Source: Armatimonadota bacterium (GTDB taxonomy: Bacteria > Armatimonadota > Armatimonadia > Armatimonadales > Capsulimonadaceae). Taken from it: 64,000 nt of DNA. How positions within the stretch are numbered: the stretch's first letter is position 1; the number at the start of each line of letters is the position of its first letter. The position numbers were made by a program, and so were the translations under genes. Location of the stretch: the NCBI GenBank assembly GCA_025354405.1, contig JANXMY010000190.1, positions 1-64,000 of the forward strand, in the 5' to 3' direction. The notes below the pieces were generated by a model. It was not told where the DNA came from, did not search any database, and saw only the letters and a program-made list of their open reading frames with translations. Shown here piece after piece: positions 37,297 to 46,142 of the stretch.

Positions 37297-39753
37297 ATGA
37301 CCGAAATCAGCCGCCGAAAATTCATACAGTTATCCGTACTCGGGAGTGCCGTGGCAGCGTCCGGCTGTGAGATTAAGCCGCTGACCCGGTACCAGCCCGG
37401 AGTCTACCGTTCGGAGGTGACGGGTCAGTACGGCGGATACGACAACCGTGTTTACCCCTATCTGAACCAGCCCGATGGCCTCATGGACGGCGTCCCGCAG
37501 TATTTCGCGACCGTTTGCCGCATGTGCCCCGCCGGCTGCGGCCTCTTTGTCCGCACCATGGGCGGACGTGCCATCAAAATCGAAGGCAATCCCGCCCACC
37601 CGGTCAATCGCGGTGCGACCTGTGCCCGTGCTCAGTCTGCTCTGCAGCACCTCTATAACCCAGATCGTTTGCGCGGACCAGTGCTGCATGCGGAGCGCGG
37701 TGCGGTGAAGTCACGGGAGCGGGGCAACGCCGCAAACCCACCGGATGGGCGGAAGATGATCACGGATATAGTCTCGCAGCCGATTGACTGGGAAGCGGCA
37801 TTGGAAAAGGTTTCGGCAGGGCTCAAATCCGCGACGGGAAACATTGCGATTCTGGCTGACGCACAGGAGTTTTCCGGCAGCCCGACCCTGGGGCGGCAGC
37901 TCCAGCAGTTTGCCCAAAACGCCCAGGCATCGGTCTTTAGTTACTCACTGCTCGACGATGCCCCTTGGCGTGCCGCCGCCAAAGTCGTCTACGGGCAAGA
38001 CCAGCTTCCAGCCTATCAGCTCGACCAGGCAGATGTGATTGTCTCCTTCGGAGGCGACTTCCTGGAAGCGTGGCCATCCCCTGTCTTTTACAGCAGACTC
38101 TTTGGGGAGTTCCGGCAGGGACCGCGCCGAACCCAGGGTGAGCATGGAAAGTTTATCTACGTTGGCCCACGCATGAGCATGACCGCGGCGAAAGCCGATA
38201 CCTGGCTGCCCTGCAATCCGGGAACCGAGAGCGTCGTCGCCCAGGCGGTTGCAAGTGTGCTTCAGGATGCAGGATTTTCTCTGGTTGAGGCAGCATCAGC
38301 GTCAGGCCTGTCCGCCGAGCAGCTGCAGATGCTGGCCGAGGATTTCCGGAATGGCGGAACCCGTGCCGTCGCAGTCGGAGGAAATGGTCTTTTGACATCA
38401 CCCGACGCCACCGCCGCCTTTACGGTTGTTGAGGCACTGAATAAACAGGTCAAGAGCCAGTGTGTTGGATTCGGAAGCGCGGCAATCCCCCTTCCAAATT
38501 CCAGGGCCTCCGGATTTAAGAACATACAGCAGCTTGTCCGTTCGATGCAAAGCGGGCAAGTGGGAGCATTGCTGATCCTGGGCCAACCCAATCCAGTTTT
38601 TACTTTGCCGAATGCGTCGGGGTTTCTGGCGGCGATGCAGAAAGTTCCCTTTGTCGCGGCGCTGACGCCGTTTGAGGATGAAACAACCGCCTGGGCTAAT
38701 ATCGTACTCCCGACACGGACCTTTTTGGAAGATTGGGGCGACCATGTGCCGCCAGTGATCCCACAGGGGATACATTTGGCGACTTTGCAGCAGCCGATCA
38801 TCAACCCGCAGTTTGTTGGTGGTGACGGTATCAACACCCTTGACCCACCCGCTTCCTGGATGGACACGCGCCCATTGGCCGACCTGCTTGTCGACCTCGC
38901 CGCACGTCTGGGCAAGCCGCTCACAGACAGCGATTCGCGCTCAGCCGTTCGCACAACCTGGGCTAAGCTGGGCCAAGCTGACCTTAAGTCATTGACGACA
39001 AACAACGATCCAAGCTGGGTAGCGGCGCTGTCTAAAGGCGGTCTCTGGCAGGAGGTTGCCTCCCAGCCCAGATTTGGGGGGGGTGGAGATGTAGGGGCGG
39101 GGCTTGCCCCTGCCCTCCCTTCCGCTTCCACACCCCAGAATTGGGGCGGGGGGGCATCTTACGCCCTCCACCTGTACCCACAGATCTACAACCACGATGG
39201 CCGTCACGCCAATCTTGGCTGGATGCAGGAAAATCCGGACCCGATGACCATGGCGGTCTGGAACTCCTGGGTGGAGATCAATATGCAGGTGGCACATGAA
39301 CTGGGAATTCGCACGGGAGACATCATTCGTATATCTTCGGCGCACGGTTCGATTGACGTGCCTGCTATCCCCTACCCTGGTCTGCACCCGGGTGCTGTCG
39401 CCATGCCGATCGGCCAGGGACACACGCTTTACGGTCGCAACGCCGAAGCGCGGGGCGTCAATCCGCTGGCGATTTTAGACCCGACGACTGATAGGGTCAC
39501 CGGCGCACTGGCCCTCGGTGCCACACGGGTACGGATCACAAAGATCGCCTCGGCTCAGTCTGGATATCAGATTGACGGCTCGACACTGATACTGGCTCAG
39601 GACCGACCCGGAGGCGCGGAGCCGGAGGCAGTCAAAGATTTGATCCATACGACGGCCAAAGAGTGGAAGACAGCAAAGCCTGTTACCGGCGCACCAAAAA
39701 CACCTGGTTCCATTTTTAACCGCAAAAGTGAGACGGAAGCGCCGCCCCAGTAG
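37297..39753 (+). CDS. actB1: Alternative complex III molybdopterin-oxidoreductase-like subunit (ActB1)
   Basis: Tat/lipobox N-terminus SRRKFIQLSVLGSAVAASGC; CRMCPAGC...GATCARAQ; molybdopterin oxidoreductase-like fold motifs. Confidence 0.88.
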   Translation: MTEISRRKFIQLSVLGSAVAASGCEIKPLTRYQPGVYRSEVTGQYGGYDNRVYPYLNQPDGLMDGVPQYFATVCRMCPAGCGLFVRTMGGRAIKIEGNPAHPVNRGATCARAQSALQHLYNPDRLRGPVLHAERGAVKSRERGNAANPPDGRKMITDIVSQPIDWEAALEKVSAGLKSATGNIAILADAQEFSGSPTLGRQLQQFAQNAQASVFSYSLLDDAPWRAAAKVVYGQDQLPAYQLDQADVIVSFGGDFLEAWPSPVFYSRLFGEFRQGPRRTQGEHGKFIYVGPRMSMTAAKADTWLPCNPGTESVVAQAVASVLQDAGFSLVEAASASGLSAEQLQMLAEDFRNGGTRAVAVGGNGLLTSPDATAAFTVVEALNKQVKSQCVGFGSAAIPLPNSRASGFKNIQQLVRSMQSGQVGALLILGQPNPVFTLPNASGFLAAMQKVPFVAALTPFEDETTAWANIVLPTRTFLEDWGDHVPPVIPQGIHLATLQQPIINPQFVGGDGINTLDPPASWMDTRPLADLLVDLAARLGKPLTDSDSRSAVRTTWAKLGQADLKSLTTNNDPSWVAALSKGGLWQEVASQPRFGGGGDVGAGLAPALPSASTPQNWGGGASYALHLYPQIYNHDGRHANLGWMQENPDPMTMAVWNSWVEINMQVAHELGIRTGDIIRISSAHGSIDVPAIPYPGLHPGAVAMPIGQGHTLYGRNAEARGVNPLAILDPTTDRVTGALALGATRVRITKIASAQSGYQIDGSTLILAQDRPGGAEPEAVKDLIHTTAKEWKTAKPVTGAPKTPGSIFNRKSETEAPPQ
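39067..39153. repeat. Palindromic repeat-like element inside the actB1 CDS
   Basis: CCCAGATTTGGGGGGGGTGGAGATGTAGGGGCGGGGCTTGCCCCTGCCCTCCCTTCCGCTTCCACACCCCAGAATTGGGGCGGG: inverted ends around an AGGGGC/GCCCCT hairpin; open reading frame maintained. Confidence 0.65.
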
Positions 39754-39765
39754 AAAGAATTTATT

Positions 39766-40569
39766 ATGCCGGATGCCAAAGAATTAGCCGCAGAACGCTC
39801 CTCCGGTCCTAGTGGATCGGGCGAAGGGCAGCTGGAAAGAGATTCGCTTCCCTATAGCAAGGATACGGAAGGCGGTCGTCCGACGCGCAAATGGGCTATG
39901 ACCATCGACCTCGACCGCTGTACAGGCTGCCACGCCTGCGAGACTGCCTGCGCCGCTGAAAACAACATTCCCGTCGTGGGGGAACAGCAGGCACATCAGG
40001 GCAGACTGCATCAGTGGATTCGTGTCGAGCGTTACTGGGAGGGCAGCTATCCCAATGTCAAAGCCCGTTTCATGCCTATTCCCTGTCAGCACTGCGACAA
40101 TGCTCCCTGCGAGCCGGTCTGTCCGGTTTATGCGACGTACCATAACCCGGAAGGCCTGAATGCAATGGCTTATAACCGCTGCGTCGGGACTCGCTACTGC
40201 GGCAACAATTGCCCTTACGACGTTCGAATGTTCAACTGGTTTGAGCACTCCTGGGACGAGCCGTTGAACCAGCACCTGAACCCGGACGTCACCGTACGCG
40301 AAAAAGGCGTCATGGAGAAATGCACGTTTTGCGTTCAGCGTATCCGCCGCGCTGAAGAAAAGTCTGATGCCGAGGGCCGGGAGCTGGAGCCTGACGAATT
40401 TACCACGGCCTGCGCTCAGGCCTGCCCACCAAAAGCGATTACGTTTGGCAATGTCAAAGATGACCGCTGGAGCGTCTCGAAGCTCTGGAATGACCCACGC
40501 CGCTTCCGCCTTCTGGAAGAGCTCGGAACGTCGCCCGCCGTGGTGTACCTAAAGACCGTGGAAGACTAA
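39766..40569 (+). CDS. actB2: Alternative complex III ferredoxin-like iron-sulfur subunit (ActB2)
   Basis: DRCTGCHACETACAAENN, CQHCDNAPCEPVCP, CVGTRYCGNNCPYDVR, CTFCVQRIRRAEEKS...ACAQACPPKAITFG. Confidence 0.9.
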   Translation: MPDAKELAAERSSGPSGSGEGQLERDSLPYSKDTEGGRPTRKWAMTIDLDRCTGCHACETACAAENNIPVVGEQQAHQGRLHQWIRVERYWEGSYPNVKARFMPIPCQHCDNAPCEPVCPVYATYHNPEGLNAMAYNRCVGTRYCGNNCPYDVRMFNWFEHSWDEPLNQHLNPDVTVREKGVMEKCTFCVQRIRRAEEKSDAEGRELEPDEFTTACAQACPPKAITFGNVKDDRWSVSKLWNDPRRFRLLEELGTSPAVVYLKTVED

Positions 40570-40577
40570 AGGCGCTC

Positions 40578-41972
40578 ATGTTTGACAACGACAACATTTT
40601 AACGTCACCCCGCAGCATTGCACTCAGTGTCGACGCTTCTTCTCCGCTCCAACTGGTGCTGGACGAGCCGCAGCAGTCGCGCCTGACAAAGCTGCGCCTC
40701 ATGACACTCATTTGCGTCGGCCTGGTGCTTGCGGCTGGTGTGGCGATTTACGGCTATGCTTATTTTGGCCACCACAGAAACGACCCCAGCTTCTGGCACA
40801 TCTCGCTGGTATCCCTGCTGTTCTGGATTGGGCTCAGCCAGGGAATGGTTGCCCTCTCGGCACTCCTGCGGATCACTCACGCTTCCTGGCGATACCCACT
40901 GAACCGCCTGCTGGATATAGGCTCCCTTTTTGGCCTGTGGGGCCCACTTCTGCTGCCAGTCCTGGTGATCACTCGCCGCCAGATTTATGCGCTCGGATCG
41001 TCGGACTACCGGGATAATGTCTGGCGTCTCTCCGGCCCAATCTTCTGGGATGCCCTGACCATCGGTACGGCGTTTCTCGCCGGCTGGATGCTGCTCTATT
41101 TGACGTCACTCCCCGACTTCGCCATTTTGCGGGACCGCGCCGGCGAAGGGTCAAAAGAGAAAAAGTTTTATACGCGCCTGGCCTGGTTTTGGCGCGGCTC
41201 TGAACATCAGTGGCGGGTACTGCGCCGAGCGGAGGGGGTGCTGGTGGTCGGCATTCTGACGACCTTTGTCGGGTCCCAGACCGTGCTGGGCTGGGACTTT
41301 CAGTTGGCAGCGGCCCGAAACTGGGATTCAAGTATCTTCGCGCCACTCTATACGCTTAGCTCGCTGCTGGGGGCATTGGCACTGGCAGTGCTGTTGATGA
41401 CGATCGCAAATCGTATCCTTCGCGGCCGCGGGTTCTTCAACTCAGAACATTACAACAATCTCGGCCGTTTCATGGTCGCAATCGGACTCGTCTGGTTTTA
41501 TTTCCGTTTCTGCGACTATTTAACGGCCTGGTACGGACACCTGCCGGAAGAGTGGCTGATTCAGCAGAGCCGAACTAGCACGTTTCCAGTCCTTGTATTG
41601 CTCATGATTATCGGGTGCTTTGGAGCCCCTGTCTTTGGCAATATGATTCCGGCCATTCGCAAACAGCCCTGGGCCTCCTGCACGATCAGCCTGCTGGTGC
41701 TGGTGGGGCTGGCTGCGCAGCGGTACCTGGACACTGTGCCAACTTTTGCTCCAAGATACGGGACGCAGGCGCTGCTGCCGACCCTGCCGGCGATCGTCGT
41801 ATTTTTCGGCATTGCGGCAATGTTTATTTTGACTTATCTGCTGGCGATTCGCTACATCCCGATCATATCCTGGTGGGGAATCGGGAAAAGCCAGACACGC
41901 ATCGCCCAGCGCAAAATGGGAAATACGATCGTCACTGTCATGGTCGAAGATCCACCGCTATGGGAGACTTAA
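40578..41972 (+). CDS. NrfD/PsrC-like integral membrane subunit (ActF- or ActC-like)
   Basis: Polytopic; LSGPIFWDALTIGTAFLAGWMLLYLTSLPDFAILRDRAG, GWDFQLAAARNWDSSIFAPLYTLSSLLGALAL. Confidence 0.8.
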   Translation: MFDNDNILTSPRSIALSVDASSPLQLVLDEPQQSRLTKLRLMTLICVGLVLAAGVAIYGYAYFGHHRNDPSFWHISLVSLLFWIGLSQGMVALSALLRITHASWRYPLNRLLDIGSLFGLWGPLLLPVLVITRRQIYALGSSDYRDNVWRLSGPIFWDALTIGTAFLAGWMLLYLTSLPDFAILRDRAGEGSKEKKFYTRLAWFWRGSEHQWRVLRRAEGVLVVGILTTFVGSQTVLGWDFQLAAARNWDSSIFAPLYTLSSLLGALALAVLLMTIANRILRGRGFFNSEHYNNLGRFMVAIGLVWFYFRFCDYLTAWYGHLPEEWLIQQSRTSTFPVLVLLMIIGCFGAPVFGNMIPAIRKQPWASCTISLLVLVGLAAQRYLDTVPTFAPRYGTQALLPTLPAIVVFFGIAAMFILTYLLAIRYIPIISWWGIGKSQTRIAQRKMGNTIVTVMVEDPPLWET

Positions 41973-41975
41973 ACT

Positions 41976-43346
41976 ATGTACGATGAACTTCCGGTTCCGC
42001 TGACAGCGGCTCAAGTCAACACAGATCTTACGCGGAACATCACCCAGACCGGCTGGCTCTGGTGGGCTATATTAGGCTTATTCGGCTCTGTTTTTGGGTG
42101 GGGGGCGCTGGTCTTCGCCTACCAGATCTACAATGGCATGGGAGCGTACGGCAATAACCGCCCGATTTACTGGGCATTGCCCATCATCAACTTCGTCTTC
42201 TGGGCCGGAGTTGCCCTCTCGGGAACGATGATCTCCGCGATCTTACGCCTACTGCACGCTGGCTGGCGACGATCCCTGACACGAATGACCGAGACGCTGA
42301 CCGTCTGCGCCCTGGCCGTAGCGGGTGTCTTTCCACTGCTGCATATTGGGCGAAACTGGACATTTTTCTGGATGCTGGCCTACCCCAATGAGCGGCAGCT
42401 CTGGCCAAACTACAAAAGCCCACTGCTCTGGGATGCAACGGCAATCTCGGTCTATCTGACGACCAGTGTTATCTTCTGGTACAGCGGTTTGATCCCCGAC
42501 TTTGCAATCCTGCGCGAACGGACACAGGGTTGGCGGCGGACACTGTACACGGTACTTTGTTTGGGCTGGCGCGGGACAGACCGGGAATGGCGACGTCTGA
42601 AAGTGCTGTTCGGTATCTTGACTGTCATGATTATCCCAGTCTTCGTGTCGCTGCACACGATCGTCGGCTGGGACTTTGGAATGAGTATCGTCCCTGGCTG
42701 GCACTCAAACATCTTTGCACCTTACTTCGTCTGCGGGGCACTCTATTCCGGCTGCGGTGCCGTACTGATTATCATGTACTGTGTCCGCCGTTCGTTCCAC
42801 CTGGAACAGTACATTCTGCCGAAGCATTTCGACAATATCGGCAAGGTGCTTTTCTCGATCTCGCTGCTCTGGTTCTACTTTTTTGCCGGCGATGCCTGGT
42901 CCGACTGGTTCTCGCGGGACCCGAGCCATATCAACTGGCTGTATTTCATGTTCCACGGCTACAAATGGGTACTGGCTTTGATACTCGTATTTGGTATCCT
43001 CGTGCCCTTTTCGATGCTGGCGTTCGGAAAAGTGCGCCGAACACCCTGGCTGATGCTGCTGGTGGGGATCTCAGTCAATATCGCCATGTTCTCGGAGCGG
43101 GTCACGGTCGTAATTCCCGCGCCATCTCGCAACATACTCACCTGGGGAAACTATACTCCCAACTGGGTGGGGATTTCCGTGACGGCCGGGGCGATCGGCC
43201 TGTTTGGCTTTCTGTATACGCTTCTGAGCAAGTTTATCCCAATCGTCTCGATCTGGGAGTTCCGGGAAGGCGACCATGCCGAAGGGCTGGAGCGTGTCGG
43301 CGGCGGCGAGATGCCGGTAGTAATTCGTGAGGAGGCGATAGGCTGA
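41976..43346 (+). CDS. actC: NrfD/PsrC-like quinol-interacting membrane subunit (ActC-like)
   Basis: FPLLHIGRNWTFFWMLAYPNERQLWPNYKSPLLWDATAISVYLTTSVIFWYSGLIPDFAILRERTQG, GWDFGMSIVPGWHSNIFAPYFVCGALYSG. Confidence 0.85.
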   Translation: MYDELPVPLTAAQVNTDLTRNITQTGWLWWAILGLFGSVFGWGALVFAYQIYNGMGAYGNNRPIYWALPIINFVFWAGVALSGTMISAILRLLHAGWRRSLTRMTETLTVCALAVAGVFPLLHIGRNWTFFWMLAYPNERQLWPNYKSPLLWDATAISVYLTTSVIFWYSGLIPDFAILRERTQGWRRTLYTVLCLGWRGTDREWRRLKVLFGILTVMIIPVFVSLHTIVGWDFGMSIVPGWHSNIFAPYFVCGALYSGCGAVLIIMYCVRRSFHLEQYILPKHFDNIGKVLFSISLLWFYFFAGDAWSDWFSRDPSHINWLYFMFHGYKWVLALILVFGILVPFSMLAFGKVRRTPWLMLLVGISVNIAMFSERVTVVIPAPSRNILTWGNYTPNWVGISVTAGAIGLFGFLYTLLSKFIPIVSIWEFREGDHAEGLERVGGGEMPVVIREEAIG

Positions 43347-43347
43347 G

Positions 43348-43875
43348 ATGGCGGAAACAACAGTGTTAGGTTTGTTTGAAGAGATTGAACAGGCGGCTTC
43401 CGCGCTCAACCGACTGCGCGGGGAAGGCGGCAAAGCGACCGAAGACCTGATGGTGATGTCCTCGGTTCCCTTCCCGGAAGGTGTACTGGAGTCAGACAAA
43501 TCGCCGATCCGTCTGACGACGGTAACGGCAGTGTTTGCGTTTGTGGGCATCGCTTTCGGCATCCTGCTGGCAGGCGGTACGGCCCAGCTATACTTGATTC
43601 CCGGGGGGGGCAAGCCGATCTCCCCGGCTCCCTCTATCGGCATTATTGCCTACGAGATGATGATGCTCTTCGCACTTACGGCGGCCTTCATCGCCGCGCT
43701 GTACGAAATGCGTCTTCCGAGCTGGCGATCAAAAGTGTACGATACGCGGATATCGGAGGGACTGATTGGTATCGCCGCACACTGCGCCGATGAAGAGCAA
43801 GCGGAAAAAGCGGAGCAGCTTTGCCGGGATGCCGGGGCTGCCGATGTCCGGCGCGATGCGAGGGCATTCGAATGA
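43348..43875 (+). CDS. actD: Alternative complex III DUF3341 membrane subunit (ActD)
   Basis: VLGLFEEIEQAASALNRLRGEGGKATEDLMVMSSVPFPEGVLE then two TM segments. Confidence 0.85.
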   Translation: MAETTVLGLFEEIEQAASALNRLRGEGGKATEDLMVMSSVPFPEGVLESDKSPIRLTTVTAVFAFVGIAFGILLAGGTAQLYLIPGGGKPISPAPSIGIIAYEMMMLFALTAAFIAALYEMRLPSWRSKVYDTRISEGLIGIAAHCADEEQAEKAEQLCRDAGAADVRRDARAFE

Positions 43876-44702
43876 GACGGATTGCGCCACTTTTACTTTT
43901 GACGATTCTTCTGACGGGCTGCGGCAACCAGATGTACCGGCAGGCTTCTTACTCACCTTTGGAGACGCCGCGCGCCGCGCCGCCGGTCGAGTCGGTCACG
44001 GTCAGTAATGCCCTGACGCCGATTGACGGGCAGCCCGTTGCGTCAGCCGCTTACGGTGCCCGTGTCGCGCTGCCCGGTGAAACGCACACGGAAGCAGTCG
44101 CTGCGAACTTCACCAAATATCCGCCCAAAGAGCCAATTCTGCCACCGGCTAATCTTTCCGACAATGCTCGTTACGAAAAAGCCCCGGCGGCCGTCGATTT
44201 AATCAAAAGCCCACTGCCGAACGACCCGCGTATCGTTCGTTCCGGGAGCATACTATTTGCGAACCGGTGTGTCCAGTGCCATAATCCCAGCGGCTACGGC
44301 TATGGCGCAGTCGGGGCGTACCTGGTGCCGCACCCACCGGATCTGGCTTCTCCGCTGGTACAAAACATCACCGACGGGGCCATGTTCTGGCATATCACCA
44401 TGGGGCAAGGGAAAATGCCCGGCTTTCGGACCTGGACCACCCCCACTGAGCGGTGGGCAATGAGCCAGTATGTCCGCAGCCTCAAAGGCAGCACGAATAT
44501 TGCGGACGCCCATAATCCAGACGCCTGGACCCAAACTCGCACCGCCCCGTATCCTGTGTACGGACTGACGGGCTACCAGGATGGCAAGAGTGCATATCCG
44601 TTCAAAGTCCTCAACCCGCAGGCCAGAGACCCGGATAGCCTGGGCGATGTGCAGAACCAGGGATTTGGTCAGCCGCCGCAGGAAGAATCGCGGACGAAGT
44701 GA
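43872..44702 (+). CDS. actE: Alternative complex III monoheme cytochrome c lipoprotein (ActE)
   Basis: Lipobox LLLLTILLTGCGNQMYRQ, CVQCHNPSGYGYG, GQGKMPGFRTW; ATGA overlap with the actD stop. Confidence 0.88.
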   Translation: MRRIAPLLLLTILLTGCGNQMYRQASYSPLETPRAAPPVESVTVSNALTPIDGQPVASAAYGARVALPGETHTEAVAANFTKYPPKEPILPPANLSDNARYEKAPAAVDLIKSPLPNDPRIVRSGSILFANRCVQCHNPSGYGYGAVGAYLVPHPPDLASPLVQNITDGAMFWHITMGQGKMPGFRTWTTPTERWAMSQYVRSLKGSTNIADAHNPDAWTQTRTAPYPVYGLTGYQDGKSAYPFKVLNPQARDPDSLGDVQNQGFGQPPQEESRTK

Positions 44703-44731
44703 CTTGCAGAGAGGCAGCTTTCAGTGTAAAA

Positions 44732-44808
44732 TAGCCCATCGGGGATTTGAACCACCGGTTTCCGCGCCGAGAAGCGCGGCGTCCTGGGCCAGACTGGACG
44801 AATGGGCC
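44732..44808 (-). tRNA. tRNA-Glu(CTC)-like gene with aberrant anticodon loop and T-stem
   Basis: Minus strand GGCCCATTCGTCCAGTCTGGCCCAGGACGCCGCGCTTCTCGGCGCGGAAACCGGTGGTTCAAATCCCCGATGGGCTA: acceptor GGCCCAT/ATGGGCT, D-stem GTCC/GGAC; layout matches bacterial tRNA-Glu except for the loop and bulge. Confidence 0.6.
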
Positions 44809-44825
44809 TTCGCACTCAGTATACC

Positions 44826-46142
44826 TCACGCGAAGCGTGGGAGCAGCAGCCCGAAGAGTGTGTAGACGTTCAAACCGATCAGGCCCGTGACCATTAAACC
44901 TGAAAACACCCGAAACCAGAGCGTCTGTGTAAACAGCCCCGACCAGCCCCAGACGAAGAAAAACGACAGCGGCAGCAGTGCCGGATACAGATACCGACCC
45001 TGGGCCTGAAAGAAGTGAAGATTATAATTCAGAAATGCGATGCCGGTAAAGAGTACTTGGATCGCCAGAGCGGCCAGGGCAAGCGAGCGGGTGAAACTCT
45101 CGCGGCTGCGCCGCAGCCGAAAAACAATTCCTGAGAGCGGCAGCAGCGAGAAGGCCAGGAGCCATAAGTAAGTCGGCGACAGGCCAGCCAAGAAATTCGG
45201 ATGCGCTTTAGACGGGTTCTGATCCCAGAAGAGGCGCATCGAGTCGAAACCACCCCAGTAAGAAGCAAACGTCCACTGCGCGACTTTGACAAAATAGCCG
45301 CCGAGGCCGCCGAATAGGGCGATCATCTGGTCAAGAGGGACGTTATTGCCTCCATTGTTTAGCTGGACAAAGAGTACGTGCTGGGCCAGTGCATCGCCGT
45401 ACAAAACGGTATTTCGCGCCAGCCAAGGCAGCCCCAGCAAGGCCCCCACCCCCACCACATAAGTGGCGCCCAGAGCCGCCTCTTGCCCAGAGATCTTTCC
45501 GGAACGGGCGAGCAGCAGAAATGCGATCAAAACAGTAGGAAACAGCGAAAGTGTCAGGGACTTTGTCCAGATTCCCACCCCGAGAGTAACCCCCAGCCAG
45601 ATCGCCTGCCTTCGCCAATCCCCCGGAAATGCGCTGCCCTCTAGGTGCCGTATCAAGCGTATCAGCTGCCAGAGCGCGACAGCGCAGATCAACGTCGTCA
45701 GCGAGTCGTTAGTCACGGACGCCGAAACGGCTAGGTTCGACGGAAGCAGACCGACCACTGCGGACGCTGCCAGTGCCAGCAGGGGCTCCTCGGGCACCAG
45801 CGCAGTGACGGCGAGAAATGTCACCCAGATCAGCACTCCCCCCAGCAGAATCGAGACACAACGTACGGCTTTTGTCGCAATCCCTTCCCCCTGGCCACGC
45901 GTCGCCAGGTAGACAGGAACGCAGAGGGCGTAGTAAAGGGGCGGCTGATGAAACTCATAGCCGTGCTGCGGATCCGTGAAAACCGGCAGATGCCCCGAGG
46001 CCATCTTGGCGACATATTCCATATGCGCATTCTCATCCGGATTATGCTGGTCCGCCGTCGCCGCTGGGGTCACGATGCTGTAGCCAGCGGCCAGAGCGAA
46101 ATACACGAGAATCAATAGTGGCAGGAAGATGCGCTTTTCCAT
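44826..46142 (-). CDS. GT39/PMT-family-like membrane glycosyltransferase
   Basis: 438 aa, about 10 hydrophobic segments; DQHNPDENAHMEYVAKMASGHLPVF. Confidence 0.7.
   Translation of the reverse strand: MEKRIFLPLLILVYFALAAGYSIVTPAATADQHNPDENAHMEYVAKMASGHLPVFTDPQHGYEFHQPPLYYALCVPVYLATRGQGEGIATKAVRCVSILLGGVLIWVTFLAVTALVPEEPLLALAASAVVGLLPSNLAVSASVTNDSLTTLICAVALWQLIRLIRHLEGSAFPGDWRRQAIWLGVTLGVGIWTKSLTLSLFPTVLIAFLLLARSGKISGQEAALGATYVVGVGALLGLPWLARNTVLYGDALAQHVLFVQLNNGGNNVPLDQMIALFGGLGGYFVKVAQWTFASYWGGFDSMRLFWDQNPSKAHPNFLAGLSPTYLWLLAFSLLPLSGIVFRLRRSRESFTRSLALAALAIQVLFTGIAFLNYNLHFFQAQGRYLYPALLPLSFFFVWGWSGLFTQTLWFRVFSGLMVTGLIGLNVYTLFGLLLPRFA

Noticed and set aside
39060-39160. Frameshift or pseudogene in actB1
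   Set aside because: The reading frame is open across the GC-rich insert and conserved ActB1-like sequence continues afterwards.
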